A stretch of DNA of 64,000 nt from Burkholderia sp. L27(2015) (GTDB lineage: Bacteria; Pseudomonadota; Gammaproteobacteria; Burkholderiales; Burkholderiaceae), in assembly GCF_009765705.1 (NCBI RefSeq), contig NZ_LMUX01000009.1, positions 1 to 64,000 on the forward strand. The letters are read 5' to 3'. The position numbers and the translations under genes are program-made. The notes under the pieces were generated by a model, which was not told the origin of the DNA, searched no databases, and worked only from the letters and a program-made list of their open reading frames with translations. Positions 26,337-35,190 of this stretch are shown one piece after another (position 1 is the first letter of the stretch; every line of letters begins with the position of its first letter).

Positions 26337-27863
26337 TTATGACGCGGCCGGTTCGGCCGGGACTCGCCCGTAGTTATCCTCGAAGCGCACGATGTCGTCT
26401 TCCCCCAGATAGTTTCCGGATTGAACTTCGATGATTTCGAGCAGCGTCTTGCCTGGGTTCTCGAGTCGATGCGTTGTACCCAGCGGAATGTAGGTCGACT
26501 GGTTTTCAGTGAGCAGGAAGGTCTCGTCGCCACAAGACACCTTGGCGGTCCCGCGAACCACGATCCAGTGTTCGGCGCGATGATAGTGCATCTGCAAAGA
26601 AAGGCTAGTCCCTGGATTGACGATGATGCGCTTGACCTGAAACCGTTCGCCGCTATCGATGGAATCGTAGGAGCCCCACGGCCGATGCACTTTGCGGTGG
26701 CAACTGACTTCGCTGCCGTGCTCAGCCCTGAGCCGCTCGACGACGGTCTTCACGCCTTGCATATGATTTTTATCGGCGACCAGAATCGCATCCGCCGTTT
26801 CGACCACCACGACATCCTGCAAGCCCAAGCAGGCGATCAGCCGCCCTTCGGAATGGGCGAAACTCGACGTCGTATCCTCGAACATCACACGCCCGCGAGA
26901 CACGTTGCCGTCGTTATCTTTAGCCACCGCCTCCCAGATGGCGTCCCACGAACCGATATCGGACCAGCCGGCGATCAGCGGTACCACAACGCCCGGGAAC
27001 GGACCGTTGGCGGAAAGGTTTTCCATCACGGCGTAATCGATCGAATCGTCGGGGCAAGCCTGGAATGCGTCTGCATCGAGTCGGAAGAATTGACCGTCGA
27101 GCGAGCCGGATGAAAACGCGGTCTTGCATGCCGCGTAGATCTCGGGACGAGAGGCCTCTATCGCCGCCAGCCATACGGATGCGCGGACTACAAAAATGCC
27201 GCTGTTCCACCAGTACTCGCCCGATTGCAAATAACGTTGCGCAAGTTCCTGATGAGGTTTTTCGACAAAGCGCTCGATTCTGTGGCCGCCGTTCGTGTCG
27301 AACGGTGCGCCGACCTTGATATAGCCATACCCGATTTCGGCGCGTCTCGGCACCACACCGAGCGTGACGATAGCGCCGTGTGCAGCGTAGCCGGCGGCGC
27401 ACAGCACGGCCGCCTTGAAACTGTTCGTGTCCGGTACCGCATGATCGGCGGGCATCACCACCATGATCGCATCGTGGCCGACCGCTAGTGTTTCAAGTGC
27501 TGCGGCGGTAAGCGCTGGCGCGGTGTTGCGCGGACTCGGTTCGAGAATGATCTGCGCCGGTTTGCCGACGCGCCGCAATTGTTCCGCGCTCATGAAGCGA
27601 TGGTTTTCGCCGCACACCAGGATTACGCGCTCGTTCACCGGAGTCGCGTGAGATAGACCGTCCAGGCGGCAAGCGGTAGCCTCCAGCAGAGTCTCGTCGG
27701 CCAGCAAGCCGAGTAACTGTTTGGGGTACTGTTCGCGCGACAGCGGCCACAAACGGGTGCCGGCGCCGCCGGCCAGAATCACCGGTTGCAGCGCGATATC
27801 GAGGTGCTCAGTAGCAGTGTGTTCCGTGGTCAGTGCGTGGACGTTTTCGTGGACTATCTTCAT
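26337..27863 (-). CDS. manC: mannose-1-phosphate guanylyltransferase / mannose-6-phosphate isomerase
   Basis: 508 residues from the ATG at 27863, with a ggagc ribosome site. The N-terminal nucleotidyltransferase has VILAGGAGTRLWPLSREQYPKQLL and FVEKPHQE. The C-terminal cupin (type II PMI) has FQVKRIIVNPGTSLSLQMHYHRAEHWIVVRGTAKV and YIPLGTTHRLENPG. The bifunctional enzyme makes GDP-mannose from mannose-6-phosphate (or the isomerase and transferase steps around it), feeding exopolysaccharide synthesis. Burkholderia BceA is a comparable protein. Its start overlaps the GNAT stop codon by ATGA, so the two are translationally coupled. Confidence 0.94.
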   Translation of the reverse strand: MKIVHENVHALTTEHTATEHLDIALQPVILAGGAGTRLWPLSREQYPKQLLGLLADETLLEATACRLDGLSHATPVNERVILVCGENHRFMSAEQLRRVGKPAQIILEPSPRNTAPALTAAALETLAVGHDAIMVVMPADHAVPDTNSFKAAVLCAAGYAAHGAIVTLGVVPRRAEIGYGYIKVGAPFDTNGGHRIERFVEKPHQELAQRYLQSGEYWWNSGIFVVRASVWLAAIEASRPEIYAACKTAFSSGSLDGQFFRLDADAFQACPDDSIDYAVMENLSANGPFPGVVVPLIAGWSDIGSWDAIWEAVAKDNDGNVSRGRVMFEDTTSSFAHSEGRLIACLGLQDVVVVETADAILVADKNHMQGVKTVVERLRAEHGSEVSCHRKVHRPWGSYDSIDSGERFQVKRIIVNPGTSLSLQMHYHRAEHWIVVRGTAKVSCGDETFLLTENQSTYIPLGTTHRLENPGKTLLEIIEVQSGNYLGEDDIVRFEDNYGRVPAEPAAS

Positions 27864-28441
27864 AGCGTCGCTCCAAAAGGATGGGGCAGTTCCGCCGCCG
27901 CTTCCGTTACCTCTGGGGAAGCGCGCCTGAACTGCAAGACCGACCCAGCGTGCGCAGCATCGTGCTCGATGTCGGGAGGGTTCCATGCCATGCTGAGATA
28001 AGGCATGCCGTGCTCCAGAAAGGGCCCCACGGTCTTGTGAAAGTCAAACGCTTCGTAAAAACTTTCTTGCTGCGTTGGAACGCTGACGTGAACTGGACGG
28101 CCCGGCCACGCCATCTGGGCGGCTGCCAGCGCATGAGTCACCAACTGCTCGTGCGTGTCGTCGTCGCGTCGCGTCGGGTTCGTCAGCAGTTTGTCGATGA
28201 TCACTTCCGGGTCCAATTCATCGCCGGGCAGCAGACGCGCGTAGGCGCCGATCTGCGGCCGCATGTTCGCGGCTTCATGACCTGATTCAAGAAGAAAGAC
28301 GTGCAGCGCTGTCTCGTCTTTGTCGTCGATGTCCAGATGAATGTGCGCATATTCGACAATGAAAACGGTGCTGCGCTCTCGTAGTATTGAATACAACTCT
28401 TTGGCCGAGAGATGTTCGAAATCACTGCATTTCCAATTCAT
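27860..28441 (-). CDS. ElaA-like GNAT N-acetyltransferase
   Basis: 193 residues from the ATG at 28441. The N-terminus MNWKCSDFEHLSAKELYSIL, then RERSTVFIVEYAHIHLDIDDKDETALHVF, follows the ElaA family (xLRxxVFVVEQxCxYxDxDxxD). QIGAYARLLPG and VPTQQESFYEAFDFHKTVGPFLEHGMPYLSMAW match its later strands. GNAT enzymes transfer acyl groups from acyl-CoA to amines. In the polysaccharide locus a role in modifying a sugar or a regulator is conceivable, but ElaA relatives have poorly known substrates. The last codon overlaps the manC ATG. Confidence 0.8.
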   Translation of the reverse strand: MNWKCSDFEHLSAKELYSILRERSTVFIVEYAHIHLDIDDKDETALHVFLLESGHEAANMRPQIGAYARLLPGDELDPEVIIDKLLTNPTRRDDDTHEQLVTHALAAAQMAWPGRPVHVSVPTQQESFYEAFDFHKTVGPFLEHGMPYLSMAWNPPDIEHDAAHAGSVLQFRRASPEVTEAAAELPHPFGATL

Positions 28442-29083
28442 GACCGGTTCCTCTAAAGCTGGCATTACGTTCGCCGTTTTATTAGCCGGTGCGCAGTAGA
28501 CCAACGCCCGGCGCGCATTGACCATTGCACCTTACGCGTACCGATGGCGAGGATCGGTTCGAAACCGAACTCATAGGCAACAGCATGTCGGTTTCTTTAA
28601 TATTTTTTCGGCGCGAGAGCGGCCGTCGCTACTGTTCGCTCTCGTCATGGAGCAGTGACGCATGCATCCATGCATCGCGCACTCGCTCATCGGCAGGTCT
28701 CGCTGATGCGACATTTTCACGCCCTCACCGGCTGCGAATCCGGTTTTACGCGGCGCCATCCACGTCGCTAGATGCCGCATCACGAATCGCCAATCAGTAG
28801 GTATCACAAGGCCTATTGCCTCCCGGACGGTGCGAGTCACCACTTCGATTTCGTAGTGCGATAAGCGCTCGGTCCCACAACGATTCATATCCGCAACGTT
28901 TTTGCTAAGAGGTGCGCCGCATTTCGCGCATCAAGGCGTAACCCTTTCAACACAGGGGATGCGCAGCCGTGGCACGGATGTCGCTCTATGCATAAGGTCT
29001 CATCGAGCAACGCGTCGGGTACAAGGCTCGTTGCAACACCGAGCGGTCGCTTTGCGGGAGCCGGATAACAGGGGGTAGCAAAA
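28442..29083. other. divergent control region of the polysaccharide locus
   Basis: 640 bases between the GNAT-manC operon (minus) and the Crp/Fnr gene (plus). No protein-like frame is convincing; one minus-strand frame at 28571-28888 has no recognised domain. Two copies of the palindrome atgcat lie near 28666. The near-consensus sigma54 promoter (28970-28985) is the main feature. A gggggt ribosome site precedes the Crp/Fnr ATG. Confidence 0.5.
28970..28985 (+). promoter_or_regulatory. candidate sigma54 (-24/-12) promoter
   Basis: TGGCACG-N4-TCGCT matches the RpoN consensus TGGCACG-N4-TTGCA/T at every position but one, and keeps the invariant GG and GC with 10 bases between. It points toward the Crp/Fnr gene, 98 bases downstream, and beyond it the sugar-transferase operon. 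A sigma54 activator gene lies 3 kb away in the same locus, which strengthens the assignment. Confidence 0.65.
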
Positions 29084-29914
29084 ATGTCGAACGTATCAAG
29101 ATTGAACGTACCAGCGGAGCTGCACCACAACCATCTATTGGGTGCGTTGCCACCGACGGAGCTTCGCCGGCTTGCTCCCCATCTTCGTCTTGTGCACTTG
29201 CAAGCGGGGCAGTTGCTTTCCGATGCGGGTGAACCGATCAAAGCGTTGTACTTCCCGACGACAGCGGTGTTGTCGCTGCGCTGCTTGATGGAAGACGGCG
29301 CTAGCGTGGAGGTCTCCGCGATCAGTCGTGAAGGTGTCGCCGGCGTACCCGTTCTGACCGGTGGTCATGCAATGCCAAGCCGTATCGAAGTTTCCACGCA
29401 AGGATACGGATACGCAGTAGACGCGCACCATTTCAAAAGCGAATTCGCACGCTCGGACGCCATCAATAGCCTAATGCTGCTGTATATCCAGGCGCTGATG
29501 ACGCAGATCGCGCAAAGCGCGCTTTGTAATCGGCGTCACTCCGTCGATGAGCAGCTATGTCGTTGGTTACTCTCGGCGCAAGACCGTATGCAGGCCGGCG
29601 CAGAGGTGACCGAACTGGTGACGACGCAGCAGATGATTGCGGACAGATTGGGTGTGCGCCGTGAGGGGGTAACCGAAGCGGCCGGGAAACTCGAGTCTGC
29701 GGGACTCATTCTTCGCCATCGCGGCCGCATAACGATAACAGATCGTGACGGTCTGGAAGACCGTACCTGCGAGTGCTACAGCATCATCAAGGGCGAGTTC
29801 CAGCGCCTGTTGCCAGCGCGCGCCGAAGAAAAATCCACACGCATCCGTGACACCGGGCGCGCGGTCATTTCGTCCAAGGGCTTGCATGCGCCGGCGCGCG
29901 CGCTGACTTGGTAG
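29084..29914 (+). CDS. Crp/Fnr-family transcriptional regulator
   Basis: 276 residues. The cyclic-nucleotide-binding-like beta barrel covers about 18-150 (HLQAGQLLSDAGEPIKALYFPTTAVLSLRCLMEDGASVEVSAISREGVAG). A long dimer helix follows, then a winged helix TTQQMIADRLGVRREGVTEAAGKLESAGLI (about 185-215). There are no Fnr-type cysteines clustered at the N-terminus. Family members respond to cAMP, c-di-GMP or other signals. It lies directly downstream of a sigma54-type promoter and 22 bases before the sugar-transferase gene, so it probably amplifies polysaccharide expression. B. cenocepacia BerA is a comparable Crp/Fnr regulator of biofilm polysaccharide; orthology is unproven. Confidence 0.86.
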   Translation: MSNVSRLNVPAELHHNHLLGALPPTELRRLAPHLRLVHLQAGQLLSDAGEPIKALYFPTTAVLSLRCLMEDGASVEVSAISREGVAGVPVLTGGHAMPSRIEVSTQGYGYAVDAHHFKSEFARSDAINSLMLLYIQALMTQIAQSALCNRRHSVDEQLCRWLLSAQDRMQAGAEVTELVTTQQMIADRLGVRREGVTEAAGKLESAGLILRHRGRITITDRDGLEDRTCECYSIIKGEFQRLLPARAEEKSTRIRDTGRAVISSKGLHAPARALTW

Positions 29915-29936
29915 GCATATCGACGGAGAACGCACG

Positions 29937-31316
29937 ATGTTGAAACTGGGAATTTCCGCGAGGGTATTGGACGTCGCGCTGGTGGCGGCCGCTGCGCTTC
30001 TTGCTCACAGGCTTCGTTTCGGTGCGGGTGTCTATCTGGCCGACACGGAGCAACTGATGATTGCGTTTTACTGCACGCTGGTCTTGCTGCTGTTCCCTGG
30101 CTTCGGCCTTTACAGGTCATGGCGTGGCATGCCAGTTTCGCAATTGCTTTGGCGTGTGCTGGGCGCATGGTGCGTGGTGACCGCAATCGGTTTGCTGTTC
30201 GCTTTCACACTGCATCGCACCGATGCCATTTCGCGCTTGTGGCTCGGTTTGGCCACGCTGATTGCCGGGGCATTTCTGATCATGGAGAAAGCGCTCGTGC
30301 TTTTCACCTTGCGCAAATTGCGCAGCAGGGGCATCAACGAGAAGGCTATCGTTATCGTCGGGCCGGAAAGCTATAGCCGCATGGTCCTGAACCAAATCCA
30401 CAGCGCGGCTCAAGCGGGTTTTCGCCCCCGCTGCCTGTTCGATGAAAGCGCCGCAGAAGGGCACCGAGTGTGCGGCCTCGAAGTGATGAACCGGTTCGAC
30501 GAATTGGTGACACGAGTGCGGCGTCGAAACATCGACGAGATCTGGCTGGCGTTGCCGCTGTCGGAAGAGCACACGATCCAGCGGTTCGTGCGCGAGTTCC
30601 GTCACGATTTCGTCGATCTGCGCTTCTTGCCCGATGTGCGCAGCGTATCGCTGTTTACGCAAAGCGTTGCGGAAGTCGTGGGCATGCCGGCCATCAACCT
30701 GACGGCCAGCCCGATCAGCGAGCCGGAACTGTGGCCCAAGCTGGTGTTCGACCGGGTCTTCGCCGCGCTGGTGCTGATCCCGATGCTGCCTTTGCTGCTG
30801 GTGCTTAGCCTGCTCGTCAAGCTGTCGTCGCCGGGGCCCGTGCTGTTCATGCAGAAGCGCAAAGGCGTCGACGGCCGCCAGTTTTCTATTTTCAAATTCC
30901 GCACCATGAAACTTCATGCGGACAAGCCGGGCGAACTTGCCCAGGCCTCTCGCCACGACCGCCGGATAACCCGAATCGGCGCATTCCTGCGCCGTACCAG
31001 CCTCGACGAGTTGCCGCAGTTCGTCAATGTGTTGCTGGGTCAGATGTCGGTGGTGGGGCCGCGTCCACACGCGATCGAGCATGACAATTTGTACAAGGAT
31101 CTGGTGGACGGCTACATGTACCGCTACCGGATCAAACCCGGCATCACGGGGTGGGCGCAAGTCAACGGCTATCGCGGCGAAACACGCAAAGTCGAAAAAA
31201 TGGAGGCTCGCGTCAAGTTCGATTTGTTCTATATCCAGAACTGGAGTTTCTGGTTCGACATAAAAATTATCTTCATCACCATCTTCAAGGGCTTTGGCGG
31301 ACGAAACGCGTTCTGA
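29937..31316 (+). CDS. undecaprenyl-phosphate sugar phosphotransferase (WcaJ/WbaP type)
   Basis: 459 residues. Four N-terminal membrane helices (about 10-125) are followed by a CoA-binding-like domain and a fifth helix (FAALVLIPMLPLLLVLSLLVKL). The C-terminal catalytic domain carries SSPGPVLFMQKRKGVDGRQFSIFKFRTM, RRTSLDELPQFVNVLLGQMSVVGPRP and KPGITGWAQVNG. It puts the first sugar-1-phosphate, probably glucose, onto undecaprenyl phosphate, starting the repeat unit. The Burkholderia analogue is BceB. It is the first structural gene of a run with Wza-, Wzc-like and glycosyltransferase genes. Confidence 0.93.
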   Translation: MLKLGISARVLDVALVAAAALLAHRLRFGAGVYLADTEQLMIAFYCTLVLLLFPGFGLYRSWRGMPVSQLLWRVLGAWCVVTAIGLLFAFTLHRTDAISRLWLGLATLIAGAFLIMEKALVLFTLRKLRSRGINEKAIVIVGPESYSRMVLNQIHSAAQAGFRPRCLFDESAAEGHRVCGLEVMNRFDELVTRVRRRNIDEIWLALPLSEEHTIQRFVREFRHDFVDLRFLPDVRSVSLFTQSVAEVVGMPAINLTASPISEPELWPKLVFDRVFAALVLIPMLPLLLVLSLLVKLSSPGPVLFMQKRKGVDGRQFSIFKFRTMKLHADKPGELAQASRHDRRITRIGAFLRRTSLDELPQFVNVLLGQMSVVGPRPHAIEHDNLYKDLVDGYMYRYRIKPGITGWAQVNGYRGETRKVEKMEARVKFDLFYIQNWSFWFDIKIIFITIFKGFGGRNAF

Positions 31317-31398
31317 GCCGACCAGACATCACGAAGGCCAGCGCGCTCGGCATCGGTATGCCGAGCGCAGCATTGGCCATTCCAAGGAAAAAGCGACT

Positions 31399-32550
31399 AT
31401 GCCTATCAGAACCGCGACAAGCCTATGCGTATGTTTATCCCTTGCCGCGTTCGCGGGCTGCACGCTCGCGCCGGGGCCGCATCTGGATGCATCGCGCATG
31501 CACGACGACTTGAGTGCGAAGACGAGTACCGAGGTCTACCCCGTGACCTTGATCACCCCGGAACTGATCGCCACTCAGTTGCACGACCAAACGCGGCGGC
31601 CCACACCGCCGGTGATCTCCACGGCTGCGCGTGATAGCGACTATCACGTGGGCATTGACGATATCGTGGGCATCTCCATTTGGAATCACCCCGAACTCAC
31701 GGCGGGGGGCGCCGCTACGGCCGCACTGCCGAGCGCGGGCAGCGCGGTGTCCGGCAACGCCGGGGGCCAGGAAATTGCACCCGGCGGTCAACGGGTCGGC
31801 ACCGACGGCACGATCTTCTTCCCATCACTGGGACGCGTGCAGGTCGCGGGCAAGACTACGGCGGAAATTGGTGCGATGCTGGCCCGGAGCTTGTCGCGCA
31901 CCGTGGTCAATCCGCAGTTGGAAGTCCACGTGCTGCAATACCGTAGCCAGCAAATACAAGTGACCGGGGATCTGAAAGATCCCGGTTCGATGCCGATCAC
32001 CGATGCACCTCTGAAGGTGGTCGATGCCATCGCGCGTTCGGGCGGCGCACTGGCCGATGCCGATTTGCAGCGCGTGCAGCTTACGCGCGGCGGCAAGACC
32101 ACGTTGCTCGATATACAGGCCGCGCTCGACAAGGGCGCAGTGGATCAGAACGTGGTGCTGCAAAACGGCGACATCCTCAACGTTCCCGATCATACCCAGA
32201 CCCGCGTATTCGTACTGGGTGAGATCCTCAAGCCGCAAAGCCTATTCATGAACAAGGGCCGCCTTACGCTGGCCGATGCGATTGCGAACGCCGGCAGTAT
32301 CGACACGGGTAGCGCCAATCCCCGCCAAATACTGGTGATCCGGCGCTCGGCGGCCGATCCGACCAAGCCATCGCTGTACCGGCTGGACATGTCCCAGGTC
32401 GACGCCATCATGCTGGCGACGCAGTTCCAGTTGCAGCCACTGGATGTCGTTTATGTCGGAACCTCGGGTATGGCTCACTTCAACCGCGCGTTGGACCAGT
32501 TGCTGCCGACTGCGGAAAGCCTGTATCTGCTCAATTCTCTCCGACCGTGA
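31399..32550 (+). CDS. polysaccharide export outer-membrane lipoprotein (Wza-like)
   Basis: 383 residues from the ATG at 31399, which has an aagga site; the frame opens upstream. A lipoprotein signal ends at LAAFAGC (Cys21). The Poly_export domain starts with DYHVGIDDIVGISIWNHPEL, and SLBB domains follow (IQVTGDLKDPGSMPITDAPLKVVDAIARSGG; FVLGEILKPQSLFMNKGRLTLADAIANAG). A Gly/Ala/Ser-rich loop (TAGGAATAALPSAGSAVSGNAGG, about 95-117) interrupts the export domain. Wza-type proteins form the octameric outer-membrane channel for the polymer. BceE is the Burkholderia counterpart. Confidence 0.93.
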   Translation: MPIRTATSLCVCLSLAAFAGCTLAPGPHLDASRMHDDLSAKTSTEVYPVTLITPELIATQLHDQTRRPTPPVISTAARDSDYHVGIDDIVGISIWNHPELTAGGAATAALPSAGSAVSGNAGGQEIAPGGQRVGTDGTIFFPSLGRVQVAGKTTAEIGAMLARSLSRTVVNPQLEVHVLQYRSQQIQVTGDLKDPGSMPITDAPLKVVDAIARSGGALADADLQRVQLTRGGKTTLLDIQAALDKGAVDQNVVLQNGDILNVPDHTQTRVFVLGEILKPQSLFMNKGRLTLADAIANAGSIDTGSANPRQILVIRRSAADPTKPSLYRLDMSQVDAIMLATQFQLQPLDVVYVGTSGMAHFNRALDQLLPTAESLYLLNSLRP

Positions 32551-32608
32551 ACCGGCCGCTCAACATGGCGGGTTCTTCTTCGGCAATCGATCTGCGAGGT
32601 ACATCAAT

Positions 32609-35092
32609 TTGAATACTTCTCCTATGAGTCCGGCTTTCCCCCGTGTGGTCACAGCGGGGGAACGACAGCCCAGTGCCGGGGATATCGTGCGTCTGATGCG
32701 CGCCCACATCGGGCAGGTGCTCGGGATTGCCGCGTGTATTGCGGCATTGGCGGTCGCGTACGCGTTTCTGGCCACGCCGATTTACTCGTCCGATGTGCTG
32801 GTCCGTGTCGATCCGCCCGAACCCAATGCGTTTGGCGTGGCCCCGCAGGGTCAAATATTGACCCAGGCGGTGCAGCCTCCAACCCAGGCGGAAATCGCGA
32901 TCATGCAAAGCCGCTCGGTGATCGAGCCGGTAATCCAACAGTACAAGTTCGGCGTGCTCGCCGTGCCCCACGCGGTGCCGGTGCTAGGCGCCCTGACCAA
33001 GTTGTTCGCCAAGCCGGGGGTGCCGATTTGGCCCAGCCTGCGTCTTGACCCGGGGTTGGGCATCGACCTCGATTCGTATGCGTGGGGCGGTGAACAGATC
33101 GATGTCGCGTCGCTCACGGTACCGGCGCAACTGGAAGACAAGAAACTCGATTTGAAAGCGCTGGACAACGGCCACTATCAGTTATTCGACGCGGCTGGCC
33201 GTCTTTTACTCAGCGGCACAGTCGGGCAGCCCGCTCAAGGCAATGGCGTGTCGATGCTGGTGCAGGGTCTGGTCGCACGGCCTGGCACCCGCTTCGACGT
33301 GAGCGGTTCCAACGAGGTCAATACGATCCACCGATTCCAGGGCGGTCTGACCGTGTCGGACGACGGCAAGGATACCGGGGTGGTACGCATCACATTCAGC
33401 AACCGCGACCCCGTGGTTGCCACCGGCGTTGCCAATGCGATCGCGCAGAGCTACATCGCGGCATCGATCGAAAGCCATCAAGGCACCGACGGCAAGACGC
33501 TGGCTTTCATCCAGCAGGAGTTGCCGCGCTTGCGTAACGATCTCCAGCAAGCCGAGACCGATCTGACTCAGTTCCGGACGTCGTCGGGATCGATGGAGCC
33601 TGTGGCGGAAGCGCAATCGTATCTGCAAGGCGGTATCGATTTCCAGCGGCAGATCGCTTTGCTGCAAATCCAGCGTACCCAACTGCTGCAGAACTTCACG
33701 CCCGATAGCACTCAAGTGCACAACGTCGACCAGCAACTGGGGCAGCTCAATGCCTACAAGCAGAAATTCGACGCGCGCTTCAGCAGCATGCCGGCGTCGG
33801 AGCGAGAGAATGCCGATCTTACGCGTCGAGCGAAAGTCGCGGAAGCGATTTACACGTCGATGGTGAACAAGGCCGAGGAGCTATCGGTGCGACGCGCCGG
33901 CACGACCGGGAACGCGCATATCGTCGATCAGGCGGTGCGTCCGTCGCTGCCGATCAAACCGAACCGGATCCTGGTGATCGGCGGTGGGATCGGACTTGGG
34001 TTGCTCCTCGCAATCGCGTATGTGTTTGTGCGCTACCAAGTGTTCGGAAGAGTGACAGACCCGATGTACATCGAGCAATACTTGAGCGTGCCGCTGTTCG
34101 GCGCTCTGGGCTTCAGCCGTGCTCAAGCGGGCCTTGAGATGTCGGCGGAGCCGCTGCGGTCGACGCAGCCGGAAAGCCGCGTTGAATGGAATCAAAGCGG
34201 GAATCAAAGCGGAATTCAAAGCAGGAGCCAGAGCGGCAGTCGGAGCGCAAACCCGAGCGGGAACCCGGGCGGGAACCCGGGCGGAACCGACAGCGCCAGC
34301 GACGAAGTGCCGATGCGCCCCGGCTGGGGTGCCCGCATCGGGGTTGCCAAGACGATGAATCTCACCGCGTCGCTACCGCCTAGCGCGCATCGCCTGCTCG
34401 CCCGCAGTTTTCCGCATGATGCAGCGATGGAGTCGTTGCGCCGCGTACGTACCGCGTTGCGCTTCGAGATGGTTCATGCGCCCAACAAGATCGTCGCGTT
34501 CACGGGGCCGACTGCGGCAACCGGCAAGAGTTTTATCGCGGCCAATTTGGCCGTGTTGCAGGCACAGACAGGAGCGCGCGTATTGCTCATCGATGCCGAC
34601 ATGCGTTGTGGTCGTCTCGCGTCTTTCTTCAGGCAGTTCAATGCGGGAGGCCTCGCCGACGTGCTACGCGGCAGCCTGCCAGTGCGCAGCGCGATCCGCT
34701 CGGTCGGTATCGCGAACCTGTCGTTCATGGCCTGCGGCGCCTACCCGGCCAACCCTTCCGAATTGTTGATGACGCGCACGTTCAGCCAACTACTGAGTGA
34801 GTTCGATGCACAGTTCGACATGGTGATCGTGGACACGCCGCCGTTCCTGCCGGTCACCGATGCTGCCATTGTCACACCGCAGGCGGGAGCGACCCTGCTC
34901 GTGCTCGGCTCCGACATGCAGAGCAAGAAGCAAGTGGAAGACACCGTGAAAGGGCTGGACCGCACGGGAGCCCACCTGGTCGGTGCGGTTTTCAATGCGA
35001 TGCCGACGCGGCAGGGAGCGGGACCGTATGGCCATGATCTCAATACCCGCTACGTGTACGAACCGCGTGTCGACGCTGCGAGCGCCGCTTAA
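32609..35092 (+). CDS. Wzc-like chain-length regulator and bacterial tyrosine kinase
   Basis: About 827 residues. A TTG at 32609 has a gaggt site at good spacing; the first ATG (32624) does not. A Wzz domain between two membrane helices (about 35-55 and 470-490) contains the Pro-rich and coiled-coil segments. The cytoplasmic kinase has Walker A FTGPTAATGKS (near 631), Walker A' LLIDADMR and Walker B VIVDTPP. The C-terminal tyrosine cluster is poor (YGHDLNTRYVYEP). BY-kinases control polymer length and export through cycling autophosphorylation. A Ser/Asn/Gly-repeat linker (528-561) precedes the kinase. BceF is the Burkholderia counterpart. Confidence 0.92.
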   Translation: MNTSPMSPAFPRVVTAGERQPSAGDIVRLMRAHIGQVLGIAACIAALAVAYAFLATPIYSSDVLVRVDPPEPNAFGVAPQGQILTQAVQPPTQAEIAIMQSRSVIEPVIQQYKFGVLAVPHAVPVLGALTKLFAKPGVPIWPSLRLDPGLGIDLDSYAWGGEQIDVASLTVPAQLEDKKLDLKALDNGHYQLFDAAGRLLLSGTVGQPAQGNGVSMLVQGLVARPGTRFDVSGSNEVNTIHRFQGGLTVSDDGKDTGVVRITFSNRDPVVATGVANAIAQSYIAASIESHQGTDGKTLAFIQQELPRLRNDLQQAETDLTQFRTSSGSMEPVAEAQSYLQGGIDFQRQIALLQIQRTQLLQNFTPDSTQVHNVDQQLGQLNAYKQKFDARFSSMPASERENADLTRRAKVAEAIYTSMVNKAEELSVRRAGTTGNAHIVDQAVRPSLPIKPNRILVIGGGIGLGLLLAIAYVFVRYQVFGRVTDPMYIEQYLSVPLFGALGFSRAQAGLEMSAEPLRSTQPESRVEWNQSGNQSGIQSRSQSGSRSANPSGNPGGNPGGTDSASDEVPMRPGWGARIGVAKTMNLTASLPPSAHRLLARSFPHDAAMESLRRVRTALRFEMVHAPNKIVAFTGPTAATGKSFIAANLAVLQAQTGARVLLIDADMRCGRLASFFRQFNAGGLADVLRGSLPVRSAIRSVGIANLSFMACGAYPANPSELLMTRTFSQLLSEFDAQFDMVIVDTPPFLPVTDAAIVTPQAGATLLVLGSDMQSKKQVEDTVKGLDRTGAHLVGAVFNAMPTRQGAGPYGHDLNTRYVYEPRVDAASAA
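34190..34290 (+). repeat. low-complexity repeat inside the tyrosine-kinase gene
   Basis: Successive short units encode N-Q-S-G, N-Q-S-G, I-Q-S-R, S-Q-S-G, then N-P-S-G, N-P-G-G, N-P-G-G. The DNA units are related 12-mers (aatcaaagcggg, aacccgggcggg) in frame. It lies in the cytoplasmic linker between the second membrane helix and the kinase P-loop, a position that tolerates length change. Confidence 0.85.
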
Positions 35093-35190
35093 AACTGGGA
35101 ACCGCAGCGGTATCGGGTCGGTGCAAGGCGTTTGCGCGAGCGGGCGTGACTGCACTGGCGCAATCCGTATTCATGAAAGGAGAGCGCACG

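Noticed and set aside
28571-28888. 105-residue open frame on the minus strand in the polysaccharide control region
   Set aside because: No domain, Cys/Met-rich unlikely composition, no ribosome site, and lies in an obvious divergent promoter region.
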